From Verrucomicrobiia bacterium (lineage in GTDB: Bacteria > Verrucomicrobiota > Verrucomicrobiia > Verrucomicrobiales > Akkermansiaceae), in contig CANHQJ010000006.1 in the NCBI GenBank assembly GCA_947462875.1, positions 62,001-126,000 of the forward strand: a DNA stretch of 64,000 nt, written 5' to 3'. The notes under the pieces were generated by a model. The model was not told the DNA's origin, made no database searches, and saw only the letters and a list, made by a program, of their open reading frames with translations. Position numbers and translations under genes: made by a program. Shown here piece by piece: positions 39,447 through 47,427 of the stretch. Positions within the stretch are counted from its first letter, which is position 1; each line of letters begins with the position of its first letter.

Positions 39447-40856
39447 ATGGGCAAGAGCCTTTTTCAAAAAGTCTGGGATTCACATACCGTAGGAACGCTG
39501 GCCGATGGCCGGACGCAATTATTCATCGGCACCCACCTGATTCATGAGGTGACTTCGCCGCAAGCTTTCGGCATGCTGCGCGATCTCGGGCTGAAGGTGA
39601 AATTTCCTTCACGCACTTTTGCCACGGTGGACCACATCGTCCCCACCATCAATCAGGATGCCCCGCAGGATCCGCTCGCGGCGGAAATGATGCAGGCGCT
39701 GCAGAAAAACTGCGATGACTTCGGCGTCACGTATTTCGACCTGCGCTCGGGCAAGCAGGGCATTGTCCACGTCGTGGGACCGGAGCAGGGGATCACGCAA
39801 CCGGGCACGACCATCGCCTGCGGTGACTCGCACACCGCCACGCACGGAGCCTTCGGCGCGATCGCATTCGGCATCGGCACCACCCAGGTGCGCGATGTGC
39901 TCGCGACACAAACGATGGCGCTGGAGCCGCTGAAGGTACGCCGCATCGAGGTCACCGGCGATCTGCGCCCGGGCGTCTATGCGAAGGATGTGATCCTTCA
40001 CATCATCCGCTTGCTCGGTGCCAAGGGCGGCATCGGCTACGCGTATGAGTATGCCGGCGATGTGTTCGACCGCATGTCGATGGAGGAGCGCATGACCGTT
40101 TGCAACATGTCGATCGAAGGCGGCGCCCGCTGTGGTTATGTCAATCCTGATGCGAAAACCATCGCGTATCTCCAGGGTCGTCCTTATGTGGACATGAGCG
40201 ACTTCGATGCCACCGCCGCGCGCTGGCTCAGCTTCGCTTCGGATGCGGACGCGCACTACGATGACATCGTGCGCATTTCCGCCGCAGACATCGAGCCAAC
40301 GGTGACCTGGGGCATTTCTCCGGACCATGGCGTGTCGATCAATCAAACGATCCCCGATCCCGCCAAGGCGGCGACCGAGATTGAAAAACAATCGATCGAG
40401 GAGGCGCTGGCCTACATGAAACTCCAGCCCGGCACGCCGATCAAGGGCGTGAAAATCGATGTCGCCTTCCTCGGTTCCTGCACCAACGGGCGTCTGTCGG
40501 ATTTCCGCGAAGCCGCGAAATATCTCAAGGGCCACAAGGTCGCCGCTGGCGTGCATGCCATCGCGGTGCCGGGTTCCCAGATCGTGGCGGTGCAGTGCGA
40601 GAAAGAAGGTCTCGATCAGATCTTCCGCGATGCCGGCTTCGAATGGCGCGCCGCGGGCTGCTCGATGTGCCTGGCGATGAATCCTGACAAGCTCGTGGGC
40701 GATCAACTCTGCGCCTCTTCCTCGAACCGCAACTTCAAAGGCCGCCAGGGAAGCTCCACCGGTCGCACGGTGCTGATGTCGCCGGTCATGGTCGTGGCTG
40801 CGGCGATCAAAGGTCACGTCGCCGACGCGCGTGAGGTATTCGACATGCCTGCCTAA
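39447..40856 (+). CDS. leuC: 3-isopropylmalate dehydratase, large subunit
   Basis: LeuC with LeuD turns 2-isopropylmalate into 3-isopropylmalate in leucine synthesis. It is a [4Fe-4S] aconitase relative. The 469-residue product has [13 protein letters not shown], a [14 protein letters not shown] block with the first cluster Cys, and [15 protein letters not shown] with the other two, plus [17 protein letters not shown]. The normal length is about 466. It is 23 bases upstream of leuD with a good promoter before it. No leuA or leuB is present in the window. Confidence 0.97.
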   Translation: MGKSLFQKVWDSHTVGTLADGRTQLFIGTHLIHEVTSPQAFGMLRDLGLKVKFPSRTFATVDHIVPTINQDAPQDPLAAEMMQALQKNCDDFGVTYFDLRSGKQGIVHVVGPEQGITQPGTTIACGDSHTATHGAFGAIAFGIGTTQVRDVLATQTMALEPLKVRRIEVTGDLRPGVYAKDVILHIIRLLGAKGGIGYAYEYAGDVFDRMSMEERMTVCNMSIEGGARCGYVNPDAKTIAYLQGRPYVDMSDFDATAARWLSFASDADAHYDDIVRISAADIEPTVTWGISPDHGVSINQTIPDPAKAATEIEKQSIEEALAYMKLQPGTPIKGVKIDVAFLGSCTNGRLSDFREAAKYLKGHKVAAGVHAIAVPGSQIVAVQCEKEGLDQIFRDAGFEWRAAGCSMCLAMNPDKLVGDQLCASSSNRNFKGRQGSSTGRTVLMSPVMVVAAAIKGHVADAREVFDMPA

Positions 40857-40879
40857 CACATTTACCCCAATCAATCATC

Positions 40880-41482
40880 ATGGCTCTGGAAAAAGTAACA
40901 CAAGTGAGCGGTCGCGGCGTATTCGTCCCCGGCGCTGATATCGATACGGACCGCATCATCCCGGCGCGTTTCATGAAATGCGTGACCTTCGATGGTCTGG
41001 GCGAGTTCGCGTTCTACGACGTGCGTTTTGACTCGCAAGGAAATCGCACGGATCACCCGCTGAACGACGCCCGTTTCGCCGGTGCGAACATTCTCATCGC
41101 GGGCATGAACTTCGGCTGCGGATCCTCCCGCGAGCACGCGCCGCAATCTCTGCGCAAGTACGGCTTTGATGCCGTGATCGCCGAATCGTTTGCGGAAATT
41201 TTCAATGGCAACTGCACCACGCTCGCCATGCCCTGCGTGGTCGCCAGTGCGGCGGACATCGCCGCCCTGCGCGCCGCCGTGGAGGCGGACCCGCAGCTGC
41301 AGATCACCATCGATCTCGGCAGCCTGCTTGTCACCACTTCCGCCGGACACAGCATCGCCATCACCATGCCGGAATCGGCACGTGACGCGCTGATGGCCGG
41401 CCGCTGGGATCCGATCCAGGAATTGCTGGACAACGATAGCAAGATCGAGGAACGCGCGAAAGCGCTCGGTTACGTTGCCTGA
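40880..41482 (+). CDS. leuD: 3-isopropylmalate dehydratase, small subunit
   Basis: LeuD is the swivelling small subunit of isopropylmalate isomerase. The 200-residue product shows RGVFVPGADIDTDRIIPARFM and NFGCGSSREHAPQSL (the substrate-binding loop), then AESFAEIFNGNCTTLAM. It is of normal length. It forms an operon with leuC and continues to rpe with only 13 bases between the leuD stop and rpe start. Confidence 0.97.
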   Translation: MALEKVTQVSGRGVFVPGADIDTDRIIPARFMKCVTFDGLGEFAFYDVRFDSQGNRTDHPLNDARFAGANILIAGMNFGCGSSREHAPQSLRKYGFDAVIAESFAEIFNGNCTTLAMPCVVASAADIAALRAAVEADPQLQITIDLGSLLVTTSAGHSIAITMPESARDALMAGRWDPIQELLDNDSKIEERAKALGYVA

Positions 41483-41495
41483 ATACCCGCACGCC

Positions 41496-42161
41496 ATGAT
41501 CGCCCGCACCTGTCAGGATCGTGTGATTGCGCCGTCGCTTTTGGCGGCGGACTTCGGGCGCATCCAGGAAGAGACCAGCCGCGCGATTCACGCGGGGGCG
41601 GACTGGATGCATCTCGATGTGATGGACGGGCACTTCGTCGACAACATTTCCTTCGGTCCCGCCGTGGTGCAGGCGGTGCACGAGAGCAACGACATTTTTC
41701 TGGATGTGCACCTGATGATCTCGCGTCCGGATCATTACCTGCCGCGTTTCATTGCGGCGGGGGCGGATCTGATCACCGTGCATGTCGAGGCCGATCACGA
41801 TGTGGCGGAAACTTTGCGTCGCATCCGTGAAGCGGGGTTGCAGGCGGGTTTGGCGCTCAATCCCGCGACGCCGATGTCCGCCGTGGAGCCCTACCTCGAT
41901 CAAATCGACCTGTTGCTCTGCATGACGGTCGTGCCGGGCTTCGGCGGGCAGGCGTTCATGGAAGAAGTGCTGCCGAAAATCGCCCAAGCGGCCGCCTGGC
42001 GTGAGGAAAAAGGCCTGCGCTATCACATCGAAGTCGATGGCGGCATCGGTCTTGCCACCGCTCCCAAAGCCGTGGCCGCAGGGGCCAACGTGCTCGTCGC
42101 CGGATCCTCCACCTTCTCCGCCCCCGACATGGCCGCGGCGATCCAGGCGCTGCGCAGCTAG
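41496..42161 (+). CDS. rpe: Ribulose-phosphate 3-epimerase
   Basis: Rpe interconverts D-ribulose 5-phosphate and D-xylulose 5-phosphate in the pentose phosphate pathway. The 221-residue TIM barrel shows IAPSLLAADFG, HLDVMDGHFVDNISFGP, DVHLMISRPD, MTVVPGFGGQAF and EVDGGIG, which carry the metal and catalytic Asp/His residues. ATG 41496 is preferred to TTG 41475, which overlaps leuD. The island of foreign-looking cassettes starts shortly after its stop. Confidence 0.95.
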   Translation: MIARTCQDRVIAPSLLAADFGRIQEETSRAIHAGADWMHLDVMDGHFVDNISFGPAVVQAVHESNDIFLDVHLMISRPDHYLPRFIAAGADLITVHVEADHDVAETLRRIREAGLQAGLALNPATPMSAVEPYLDQIDLLLCMTVVPGFGGQAFMEEVLPKIAQAAAWREEKGLRYHIEVDGGIGLATAPKAVAAGANVLVAGSSTFSAPDMAAAIQALRS

Positions 42162-42271
42162 TCGCACGGCTTCCCGCATGCGGGCTACTACGCTGGCAAT
42201 GGGAATGAGTTTTTTTTCCAGAGCAAGGCTCCGCTTTTGTCCCGGCCGGTGTTGATCTGCCAGCCGGGTTT
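42162..42271. other. Gene-free stretch between rpe and the cassette island
   Basis: About 110 bases without a gene. A perfect palindrome CCCGCATGCGGG sits near 42174-42185, with a T-run at 42210-42217, which may act as a weak rpe terminator. A second short GC stem (CCGGC/GCCGG) lies near 42242-42266. I see no promoter and no GCAGAAC core here, so the left boundary of the cassette array is not defined by a repeat. Confidence 0.35.
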
Positions 42272-42274
42272 TCC

Positions 42275-42565
42275 TCAAGGCTCGTCTGAACGGGAGCCCG
42301 GGTTGCTTGATGGCAGCATCTTATCCGCCATCTGCTGCGCGTGTGCCAAAGGATCAGTCAACAACCGTTCACGCTCGGTCCACCATGTCTCCTTCCATTG
42401 GGGTGCGCCTGACTGCCGATCGTATACAGCCGATCTTTGTGGTCCTGATGGACTGTTGGTTACCACTGCCAGTAGCTGTCCATCCACCGAGACTTTACGC
42501 CACATGTGCGGTGGATCGTGAGCTCAAGGGAAGGAAGAACCCGCGATATCTTCGACATCGGTCAT
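42275..42565 (-). pseudogene. Cassette gene with in-frame TGA
   Basis: From ATG 42565, six bases past the repeat core GTTCTGC, a frame reads 13 codons (ending GSSFP), hits TGA at 42524-42526, and then stays open in the same frame for 82 more codons. Those start AHDPPHMWRKVSVDGQLLAVV and end at 42275. The two halves read as one protein of about 96 residues interrupted by a stop. The downstream part alone could start at ATG 42505 (76 residues). No family is recognised. A nonsense mutation is the simplest reading. Confidence 0.45.
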
Positions 42566-42571
42566 TTTTTT

Positions 42572-42696
42572 GCAGAACGTTTAGGCCTGGAAATCCGCTA
42601 CCGGGAGCGCTCCTCCGCTTTAGGTTGAGGTTTGTCGCCATCCTCCGAGTTCGACTCGTGGCGGGTAGCGGGTTGCGGAGTGCCGGCTTGTTCGCT
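42572..42696. repeat. attC-like inverted-repeat element 1
   Basis: The left core GCAGAAC is at 42572-42578 and the right core GTTCGCT at 42690-42696 (one change plus a shift from GTTCTGC). Inside, CCGCTACC (42595-42602) pairs with GGTAGCGG (42664-42671). The element covers the last 33 codons of the gene at 42598. It is the most diverged of the three copies. Confidence 0.55.
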
Positions 42697-43356
42697 GTTT
42701 CTTTTGTCGATCCACGCTAGGTATATTGGAAGCTCGGGCAATTCGATAAAGCCCTCGTCCTCCGGCTTCTTGGGGAGTGCGACCACTTCGAGATGTCGGA
42801 TGCGATCCGCGCACGTCTTCTCACCGAGTCCTGTATCCAGAATGATCCAAACGGAGTTCTTAATCTTGTCCTCAGAGTCCTCGTCGAAATCATAAAGGCC
42901 AATTCGCAATCCTAAGATCGAAGGATCGGTCTTGGCGGTCAGCGGGAGAAACCAGAGTTTCCGTGGATCAATCTTTAGCTCGCCATACACGTGAACGAAC
43001 TCGAATCCTAAGGCCTGCTTGAACGCTATGATCTTCCACTTTGGGAGCTTCGGCGCGGCCGCAACGAGTGTCTCGACCTTCGGGAACTTCGCACGAACAC
43101 CCTCAGCAGAAATAATCAATTCATTCGAACCATCATCAAGCGGTTGGGAAACCTCAAAGAAGAGTTCGGAATCGTATTCATGGAGGTGTTCGAGGAGTAG
43201 GTCTAGCAACTCTTCGCCATCTTCTGCCTTGTCGATACTTCTATAACGCTCGTTCTCACTTCTGAACCATGTCCAAAACTTGGCTTCGGGGGATGTATTG
43301 GCAGATGCAGACATGGCAAATACTGCGTATACGCAGGTGATTGTCGCAAGGGTCAT
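42598..43356 (-). CDS. Cassette gene: secreted hypothetical protein
   Basis: The 252-residue product starts with a signal peptide (TITCVYAVFAMSASANT) and then FWTWFRSENERYRSID, a long acidic helix (EDGEELLDLLLEHLHEY) and a beta-rich part with SNELIISAEGVRAKFP. The next motifs are LPKWKIIAFKQ and VWIILDTGLGEKTCADRI. The pattern 'FW.WF...e..l', later 'li.SaeG....fP.v..L..aAP.l..W....F', is one I recognise from uncharacterised bacterial proteins of about 150-200 residues, without a known function. ATG 43356 lies six bases after the repeat core. An in-frame start further upstream would run through the repeat and is rejected. GC content is clearly below the neighbours. Confidence 0.6.
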   Translation of the reverse strand: MTLATITCVYAVFAMSASANTSPEAKFWTWFRSENERYRSIDKAEDGEELLDLLLEHLHEYDSELFFEVSQPLDDGSNELIISAEGVRAKFPKVETLVAAAPKLPKWKIIAFKQALGFEFVHVYGELKIDPRKLWFLPLTAKTDPSILGLRIGLYDFDEDSEDKIKNSVWIILDTGLGEKTCADRIRHLEVVALPKKPEDEGFIELPELPIYLAWIDKRNSEQAGTPQPATRHESNSEDGDKPQPKAEERSR

Positions 43357-43362
43357 TTTATT

Positions 43363-43491
43363 AGCTAACGGTGAGCACTTGCACCCGCTACCAGCGACAC
43401 GGGAAGACGAACTCGGGGTGATCTTTGAAACTACGATAAACGCCGCAAACACCGCCGCTGGTAGCGGGTTACACGATGCGGATTGTTCTGC
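43363..43491. repeat. attC-like inverted-repeat element 2
   Basis: The right core GTTCTGC is at 43485-43491, directly after the stop codon of the gene at 43492 (minus strand). The left core is AGCTAAC at 43363-43369. A perfect 14-bp stem, ACCCGCTACCAGCG (43383-43396) with CGCTGGTAGCGGGT (43456-43469), leaves a loop of 59 bases. Arm sequence is shared with element 1. Confidence 0.65.
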
Positions 43492-43977
43492 TCATGGTCG
43501 ATTCCATCTTTCGATTCTGTATCTTAAATTAGTCTTCTTAGGTGATTGGTAAAGATTACTTGGTGGCTTTTGTGTCTCAAGAGCCTGGAAAGCACTGCCT
43601 AAGACGTGTGATGGATTAACTGTAGCATCGGGATCGCGCCATTCGCTCCAGACACTGCTAATGGATAAGCCGTGCTTCTTCAAATCATAAATTTCAGATC
43701 TTTTCAGGCTGTCACTAGTAGGCTCAAGATCAATTACAATTAGGCACTTTCGACGATCATGTAGTAGGGCTGAATATTCGTAATATTTGTAATCTGAATC
43801 AGATCTTGAAGTCTCTGGATTGATCTTACTGGAACTCATAGATTCATGCTGTACCAGATGAAATCTGTTAATCTTGGGGGATGCTTTGTCTACACGAACT
43901 TCAACAAATACGTGTTTAGTATCCATTGAGCCACAGGCAGCAAGTAATAGTGTAGCGCATAATGCGAATATTTTCAT
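43492..43977 (-). CDS. Cassette gene: hypothetical lipoprotein
   Basis: The 161-residue product has a lipoprotein signal with lipobox LAACGS (Cys15), then a Ser/Lys/Asp-rich mainly beta domain with KCLIVIDLEPTSDSLKRSE and SSVWSEWRDPDATVNPSH. No family is recognised. ATG 43977 lies four bases after the repeat core GTTCTGC and the TGA stop directly touches the core of the next repeat, so the gene fills its cassette exactly. AT content is high compared with the core chromosome (many AAA, AAT and ATT codons), a sign of transfer. Confidence 0.65.
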   Translation of the reverse strand: MKIFALCATLLLAACGSMDTKHVFVEVRVDKASPKINRFHLVQHESMSSSKINPETSRSDSDYKYYEYSALLHDRRKCLIVIDLEPTSDSLKRSEIYDLKKHGLSISSVWSEWRDPDATVNPSHVLGSAFQALETQKPPSNLYQSPKKTNLRYRIERWNRP

Positions 43978-43981
43978 TTTT

Positions 43982-44069
43982 GCAGAACGATAAAGTGGAG
44001 GCACGCGACCAATGAAGCCCGAATCCAACAATAAACGTCCCTCGCGTTGCCTCGCACGCCTTGTTCTGC
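43982..44069. repeat. attC-like inverted-repeat element 3 (best copy)
   Basis: GCAGAAC (43982-43988) and GTTCTGC (44063-44069) are perfect inverted 7-mers bounding 88 bases. Inside, GAGGCACGCGA (43998-44008) pairs with TCGCGTTGCCTC (44042-44053) apart from one extra T, an extrahelical base as in integron attC sites. The overall plan (two cores, a stem with a bulged base, a variable terminal loop) is that of an attC/59-base element. Confidence 0.7.
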
Positions 44070-44338
44070 TTTGGGCGCGAATTAGGGGTGAACGACGCAT
44101 CCGGCACAACCAATGCCCTGCCTGCAACTCCGACGCGCCTGCCGTGGATTCCTGTCCGGTGTGCGAGAGCTACGACGCCCGCAACCAGTGGGACGTGTAT
44201 CCGCCGGAAGGATGGCGAAAGATGGACTGGCGGAAACGCTACGGATCATACGTGGAATATCTCTACGTCGAGAACCCGCCGAAACTTGAATGGGATGGCG
44301 AGCGATGGATTGAGAAGCCGAACAGTATTTATTCGTAG
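44012..44338 (+). CDS. Cassette gene: zinc-ribbon hypothetical protein
   Basis: The 108-residue product has a basic N-terminus, a zinc ribbon CPACNSDAPAVDSCPVC and a tail rich in aromatic residues (WRKMDWRKRYGSYVEYLYVE). The first 19 residues are read from inside attC-like element 3, so the true start may be a later non-ATG codon. It points away from the other cassette genes. Function is unknown. It ends 86 bases before the inverted repeat at 44424. Confidence 0.45.
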   Translation: MKPESNNKRPSRCLARLVLLWARIRGERRIRHNQCPACNSDAPAVDSCPVCESYDARNQWDVYPPEGWRKMDWRKRYGSYVEYLYVENPPKLEWDGERWIEKPNSIYS

Positions 44339-44423
44339 CCCATCCGACCGTTATATCAGGCAGGCATTTCTTTCGATAGAAAACCATGTTTTCCTTCCTG
44401 CGGCAAGGAATATCCCAGGAAAT

Positions 44424-44490
44424 CGTTCGTATATCAGGTCATTGCCTGGGGTGGTTCGGAGCAGGGGATGTTTTGGCTGATATACGAACG
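44424..44490. repeat. 14-bp perfect inverted repeat
   Basis: CGTTCGTATATCAG at 44424-44437 and CTGATATACGAACG at 44477-44490 are perfect inverted copies 39 bases apart. A partial third copy (GTTATATCAGG) lies at about 44350-44360. The arms are AT-rich inside GC-rich DNA. It could be the end of a small mobile element, an operator pair for the short-chain dehydrogenase downstream, or a further recombination site at the right boundary of the cassette array. Confidence 0.6.
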
Positions 44491-44598
44491 CCGGGCCCTG
44501 GTTCAGGGGGGGTACGGGCGTGGTCGCAGGATTCCGCCGCCACGGGCGCCTCTGCGACTGGTCTTGACGCCGCTGCCGCGGTGATTTATGAGTGGGTC

Positions 44599-45375
44599 AT
44601 GCATGAGACACATTCATTGGTAGGGTTGCGGTTGGACGGGAAAGTGGCTTGGGTGACGGGGAGCAGCCGCGGGCTGGGCAAGGCGATCGCGGTATTGCTG
44701 GCGAAGCTCGGGGCCAAGGTGGTGGTGAATTGTTTTTCCAACATTGCTCTCGGCCAGGCGGTGGTCGATGAAATCACGGCCGATGGTGGCCAGGCCTTGC
44801 TGGTGGCGGGGGATGTGATGGATGCCGCGGAAATCCAGCGCATGGCGGAGGAGATCGAGGCGCACTGGGGTGGGGTGGATATTTTGGTGACGAATGCCAC
44901 GCCGCCGCAGCCGATGAAGTGGATCGCGGACTACGAGTGGTCGGAGTATCAATCGATGTATGATGCCTTTGTCAAAAGCCCGTTCCTGCTGGCGCAGCGG
45001 CTCTTGCCCGGCATGAAGGCTAGCCGTTGGGGACGCATCGTGCAAATCACCAGTGAGGTGTTTCACGAGGGAATGCCGGAATTTTCCGCGTATGTGGCGG
45101 CGAAGGGCGCGCAGGTGGGGTGGTCGCGCTCGATGGCGAACGAGTTGGCGGCGGAGGGCATCACGGTGAATTGTGTGGCGCCCGGCTGGATTCCGGTGGA
45201 GCGGCATGAGGCGGTGCCGCAGGAGGCGAAAGATGCGTATGTCAAAACCATTCCGGTGGGGCACTGGGGGACGCCGCTGGATGTGGCCTGGGCGGTGGCA
45301 TGGTTCGCCAGCCCGCAGGCGGGATTTCTGACGGGACAGACCTTGGTCGTCAACGGTGGCCGCACCATGCACTGA
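44599..45375 (+). CDS. SDR family oxidoreductase
   Basis: The 258-residue protein is a classical short-chain dehydrogenase. It has VAWVTGSSRGLGKAI (NAD(P)-binding TGxxxGxG), VTNATPPQP in place of the common NNAG, the catalytic Tyr/Lys pair in FSAYVAAKGAQVGW, and the closing GFLTGQTLVVNGGRT. It resembles 3-oxoacyl-ACP reductase (FabG)-type enzymes but has no fab neighbours. The motif NATPP instead of NNAG makes a non-FabG substrate likely. ATG 44599 is chosen by family length. Longer in-frame starts run into the inverted-repeat region. Confidence 0.82.
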   Translation: MHETHSLVGLRLDGKVAWVTGSSRGLGKAIAVLLAKLGAKVVVNCFSNIALGQAVVDEITADGGQALLVAGDVMDAAEIQRMAEEIEAHWGGVDILVTNATPPQPMKWIADYEWSEYQSMYDAFVKSPFLLAQRLLPGMKASRWGRIVQITSEVFHEGMPEFSAYVAAKGAQVGWSRSMANELAAEGITVNCVAPGWIPVERHEAVPQEAKDAYVKTIPVGHWGTPLDVAWAVAWFASPQAGFLTGQTLVVNGGRTMH

Positions 45376-45382
45376 ATGCGTC

Positions 45383-45658
45383 ATGTCCGATTCATCCTGG
45401 CTGGGAATGGTGGTGGCGCTATCGCGGGCGATCCTGCACGACCGCACCACGCGCCGGAAATGGCTGGGGACGGCGGCGTTTCTGATGCTTGGGCTGTTTG
45501 CTCTGGGATTGTGGGGCATCGCGGGGTGGCTGGCGGATTCACCGCTGCGATTTGGCTTGTGGTGGCTGGGGGTGGCGTGCTGGACCCTGGTGGTATTGCT
45601 GTTTTCCCTCTATGATGCCATGGCGGCGATTCGTGAGGAGCGCGATAAAATGAAATGA
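45383..45658 (+). CDS. Small two-helix membrane protein
   Basis: The 91-residue product has two hydrophobic helices (about residues 29-50, TAAFLMLGLFALGLWGIAG, and 57-78, FGLWWLGVACWTLVVLLFSL). It ends with a charged tail EERDKMK. No family is recognised. It starts 8 bases after the SDR gene and lies 38 bases before the lipid kinase, so it may belong to the same transcript. Confidence 0.6.
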   Translation: MSDSSWLGMVVALSRAILHDRTTRRKWLGTAAFLMLGLFALGLWGIAGWLADSPLRFGLWWLGVACWTLVVLLFSLYDAMAAIREERDKMK

Positions 45659-45695
45659 AATTCGCACTGGAGATCTTGCGGAGTTTTGTTATCTC

Positions 45696-46652
45696 ATGGC
45701 TGTGACGCAAGCGCCGCGATATCCATTGCTCTTCAATCCGAAAGCCCGCAGCCAACGCGCCCAGCGCGCCGCGAGCTTTATCATGGAGCGGGCGACCCGT
45801 TTCGCGCTGTATGCGACGAGCTCGCCGGAAGAGGCGCGCGATCTGGCGGCGAAGTTCGCGGCGGAGGGGGAGCCGGTGGTGGTGGCAGCCGGGGGCGATG
45901 GCACGCTGAACGCGGTGCTGCAAGGCCTGGCGGGATCGGTCACGGCCCTGGGTGTGATTCCCGCGGGCACCATGAATGTCTTCGCGCGCGAGCTGGGGAT
46001 TCCCTATGGCAATCTCGACAAGGCCTTTGAAGTCATCGAGCAGGGCTACATCCGGGAAATCGATTTGTTCGCGGTGAATGGCTCGCCGTTCATGCAGATG
46101 GCGGGGCTGGGATTCGATGCCTCGGTGATCGAGGAAACCACGTGGGAAAGCAAAAAAATGTTAGGCCCGCTGGCCTATCTGCTCGCCGCGGTGAAAGTGC
46201 TGGGGGAAAAGCCGCCGCTGATGGAAGTGATCACGGCCGATGGCCGGCGTGAGGAGGGCGTGGCGGTGCTGGCGGGAAATGGCACCCTCTACGGCGGGCA
46301 GTTGCCGCTTTTCCGCAAGGCGGACAATCAGGATGAAATGCTCGATATCCTGGTGTTCAAGGAGTCCGGCTACCGGCTGGTGTTCGATTCCTTTGCCAAT
46401 CTGGCGCGGGGAGGGGTGGATCTATCGGATTCCGTGACCCATCTGCAAGCGGGGTGTTTTACCGTGAAGTGCGCCTCCGAGTTCCCGATCCAGGTGGATG
46501 GTGAATTGTTAGGGCGCGATACCGAAGCGCATTTCCGCCCGATGGAGCGCAAGCTGCGCGTGCTGGCTCCGGAGCAGCCGATGATCAGTCGCTTCGGAGA
46601 ATCCATGAAGGCGTTGTGGGGCTGGACGCGGAAAATGCAGGGCGTGGATTGA
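45696..46652 (+). CDS. Diacylglycerol/lipid kinase family protein
   Basis: The 318-residue product has the DAGK catalytic signature GGDGTLNAVLQGL and the following VIPAGTMNVFARELGIP, where most members read PxGTaNdfAr. Later parts EFPIQVDGELLG match the C-terminal beta domain of YegS/DgkB/LCB5-type lipid kinases. It phosphorylates a lipid-linked hydroxyl, most likely diacylglycerol, at the inner face of the membrane. The next gene starts on its stop codon (46652), so the two are coupled. Confidence 0.88.
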   Translation: MAVTQAPRYPLLFNPKARSQRAQRAASFIMERATRFALYATSSPEEARDLAAKFAAEGEPVVVAAGGDGTLNAVLQGLAGSVTALGVIPAGTMNVFARELGIPYGNLDKAFEVIEQGYIREIDLFAVNGSPFMQMAGLGFDASVIEETTWESKKMLGPLAYLLAAVKVLGEKPPLMEVITADGRREEGVAVLAGNGTLYGGQLPLFRKADNQDEMLDILVFKESGYRLVFDSFANLARGGVDLSDSVTHLQAGCFTVKCASEFPIQVDGELLGRDTEAHFRPMERKLRVLAPEQPMISRFGESMKALWGWTRKMQGVD

Positions 46653-47335
46653 TGAGAAGGATATCGACATTTTTCCGATGGCGCGGCTGGCGTTTTACCT
46701 TGCGCTGGCTTGCCAAGGGTGTGGCGCTGCTGGCCTTGTTGGGCTGCATCACGGTTCTGGTGATCCAGCACGCGGTGGTGCAATGCGCGCGCGGCAAGAC
46801 CTACGATGACCCGCTGCGGATTTCCGGTCAGCATGTGGGGCTGGTGTTCGGATGCGACGACCGGTTTCAGAATCGCGAGAACCTGTATTTCACCTATCGC
46901 ATGGATGCGGCGGCGGCGTTGTGGCATGCGGGGAAACTGCGGTGTCTGATCGTCTCGGGCGACAACCGCAGTGATCAATACAACGAACCGCGCAAGATGA
47001 AGAAGGCCTTGATCGATCGCGGGGTGCCTGCGGAAAAAATCGTCTGCGACTACGCGGGCCTGCGCACGCTGGATTCCGTGCTGCGCTGCCAGTCGGTTTT
47101 CGGTGCCAACCAGTGCCTGATGATTTCCCAACGTTTTCAAAACGAACGCGCGATTTACATCGCACAGGCGCACGGCATGGAGGTGATCGGTTTCAATGCC
47201 AGGGATGTGAGCGGTGCGGGTGGTCGCAAGACCAAGTGGCGCGAGTTTGCCGCCCGTCTGATGATGTGGCTGGATGTGCACGTGCTGTATACCCAGCCGA
47301 AGCATGGAGGCCCGCGGGAGCTACTGCCGATCTAG
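46652..47335 (+). CDS. DUF218/SanA-type membrane protein
   Basis: The 227-residue product has one N-terminal membrane helix (about 22-42) and a DUF218 Rossmann-like domain in the periplasm. Visible are GLVFGCD in the position of the SanA strand, YRMDAAAALWHAGKLRCLIVSGDN, DYAGLRTLDSVLRCQSVFG and CLMISQRFQNERAIYIAQ. This matches SanA/YdcF, linked in E. coli to vancomycin sensitivity at high temperature and cell-envelope integrity. The ATG overlaps the TGA of the lipid kinase by one base. Confidence 0.85.
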   Translation: MRRISTFFRWRGWRFTLRWLAKGVALLALLGCITVLVIQHAVVQCARGKTYDDPLRISGQHVGLVFGCDDRFQNRENLYFTYRMDAAAALWHAGKLRCLIVSGDNRSDQYNEPRKMKKALIDRGVPAEKIVCDYAGLRTLDSVLRCQSVFGANQCLMISQRFQNERAIYIAQAHGMEVIGFNARDVSGAGGRKTKWREFAARLMMWLDVHVLYTQPKHGGPRELLPI

Positions 47336-47427
47336 TAGCTGCGATGGCGGTGTGACAGGATTGTGCGATCTTTTTCCCTTTCCTGCTTGCGGGGCGGAGG
47401 ATTTTGCGCTAATGCCCATGGGTAATC

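Noticed and set aside
42524-42526. Selenocysteine at the in-frame TGA
   Set aside because: A short CCACCG/CGGTGG hairpin follows, but the loop lacks a bacterial SECIS pattern, no selenium genes are in the window and the protein is not a known selenoprotein.
42272-44490. Complete integron or IS element
   Set aside because: No tyrosine recombinase or transposase gene is found in the region or elsewhere in the window, so only an integrase-less cassette array is supported.
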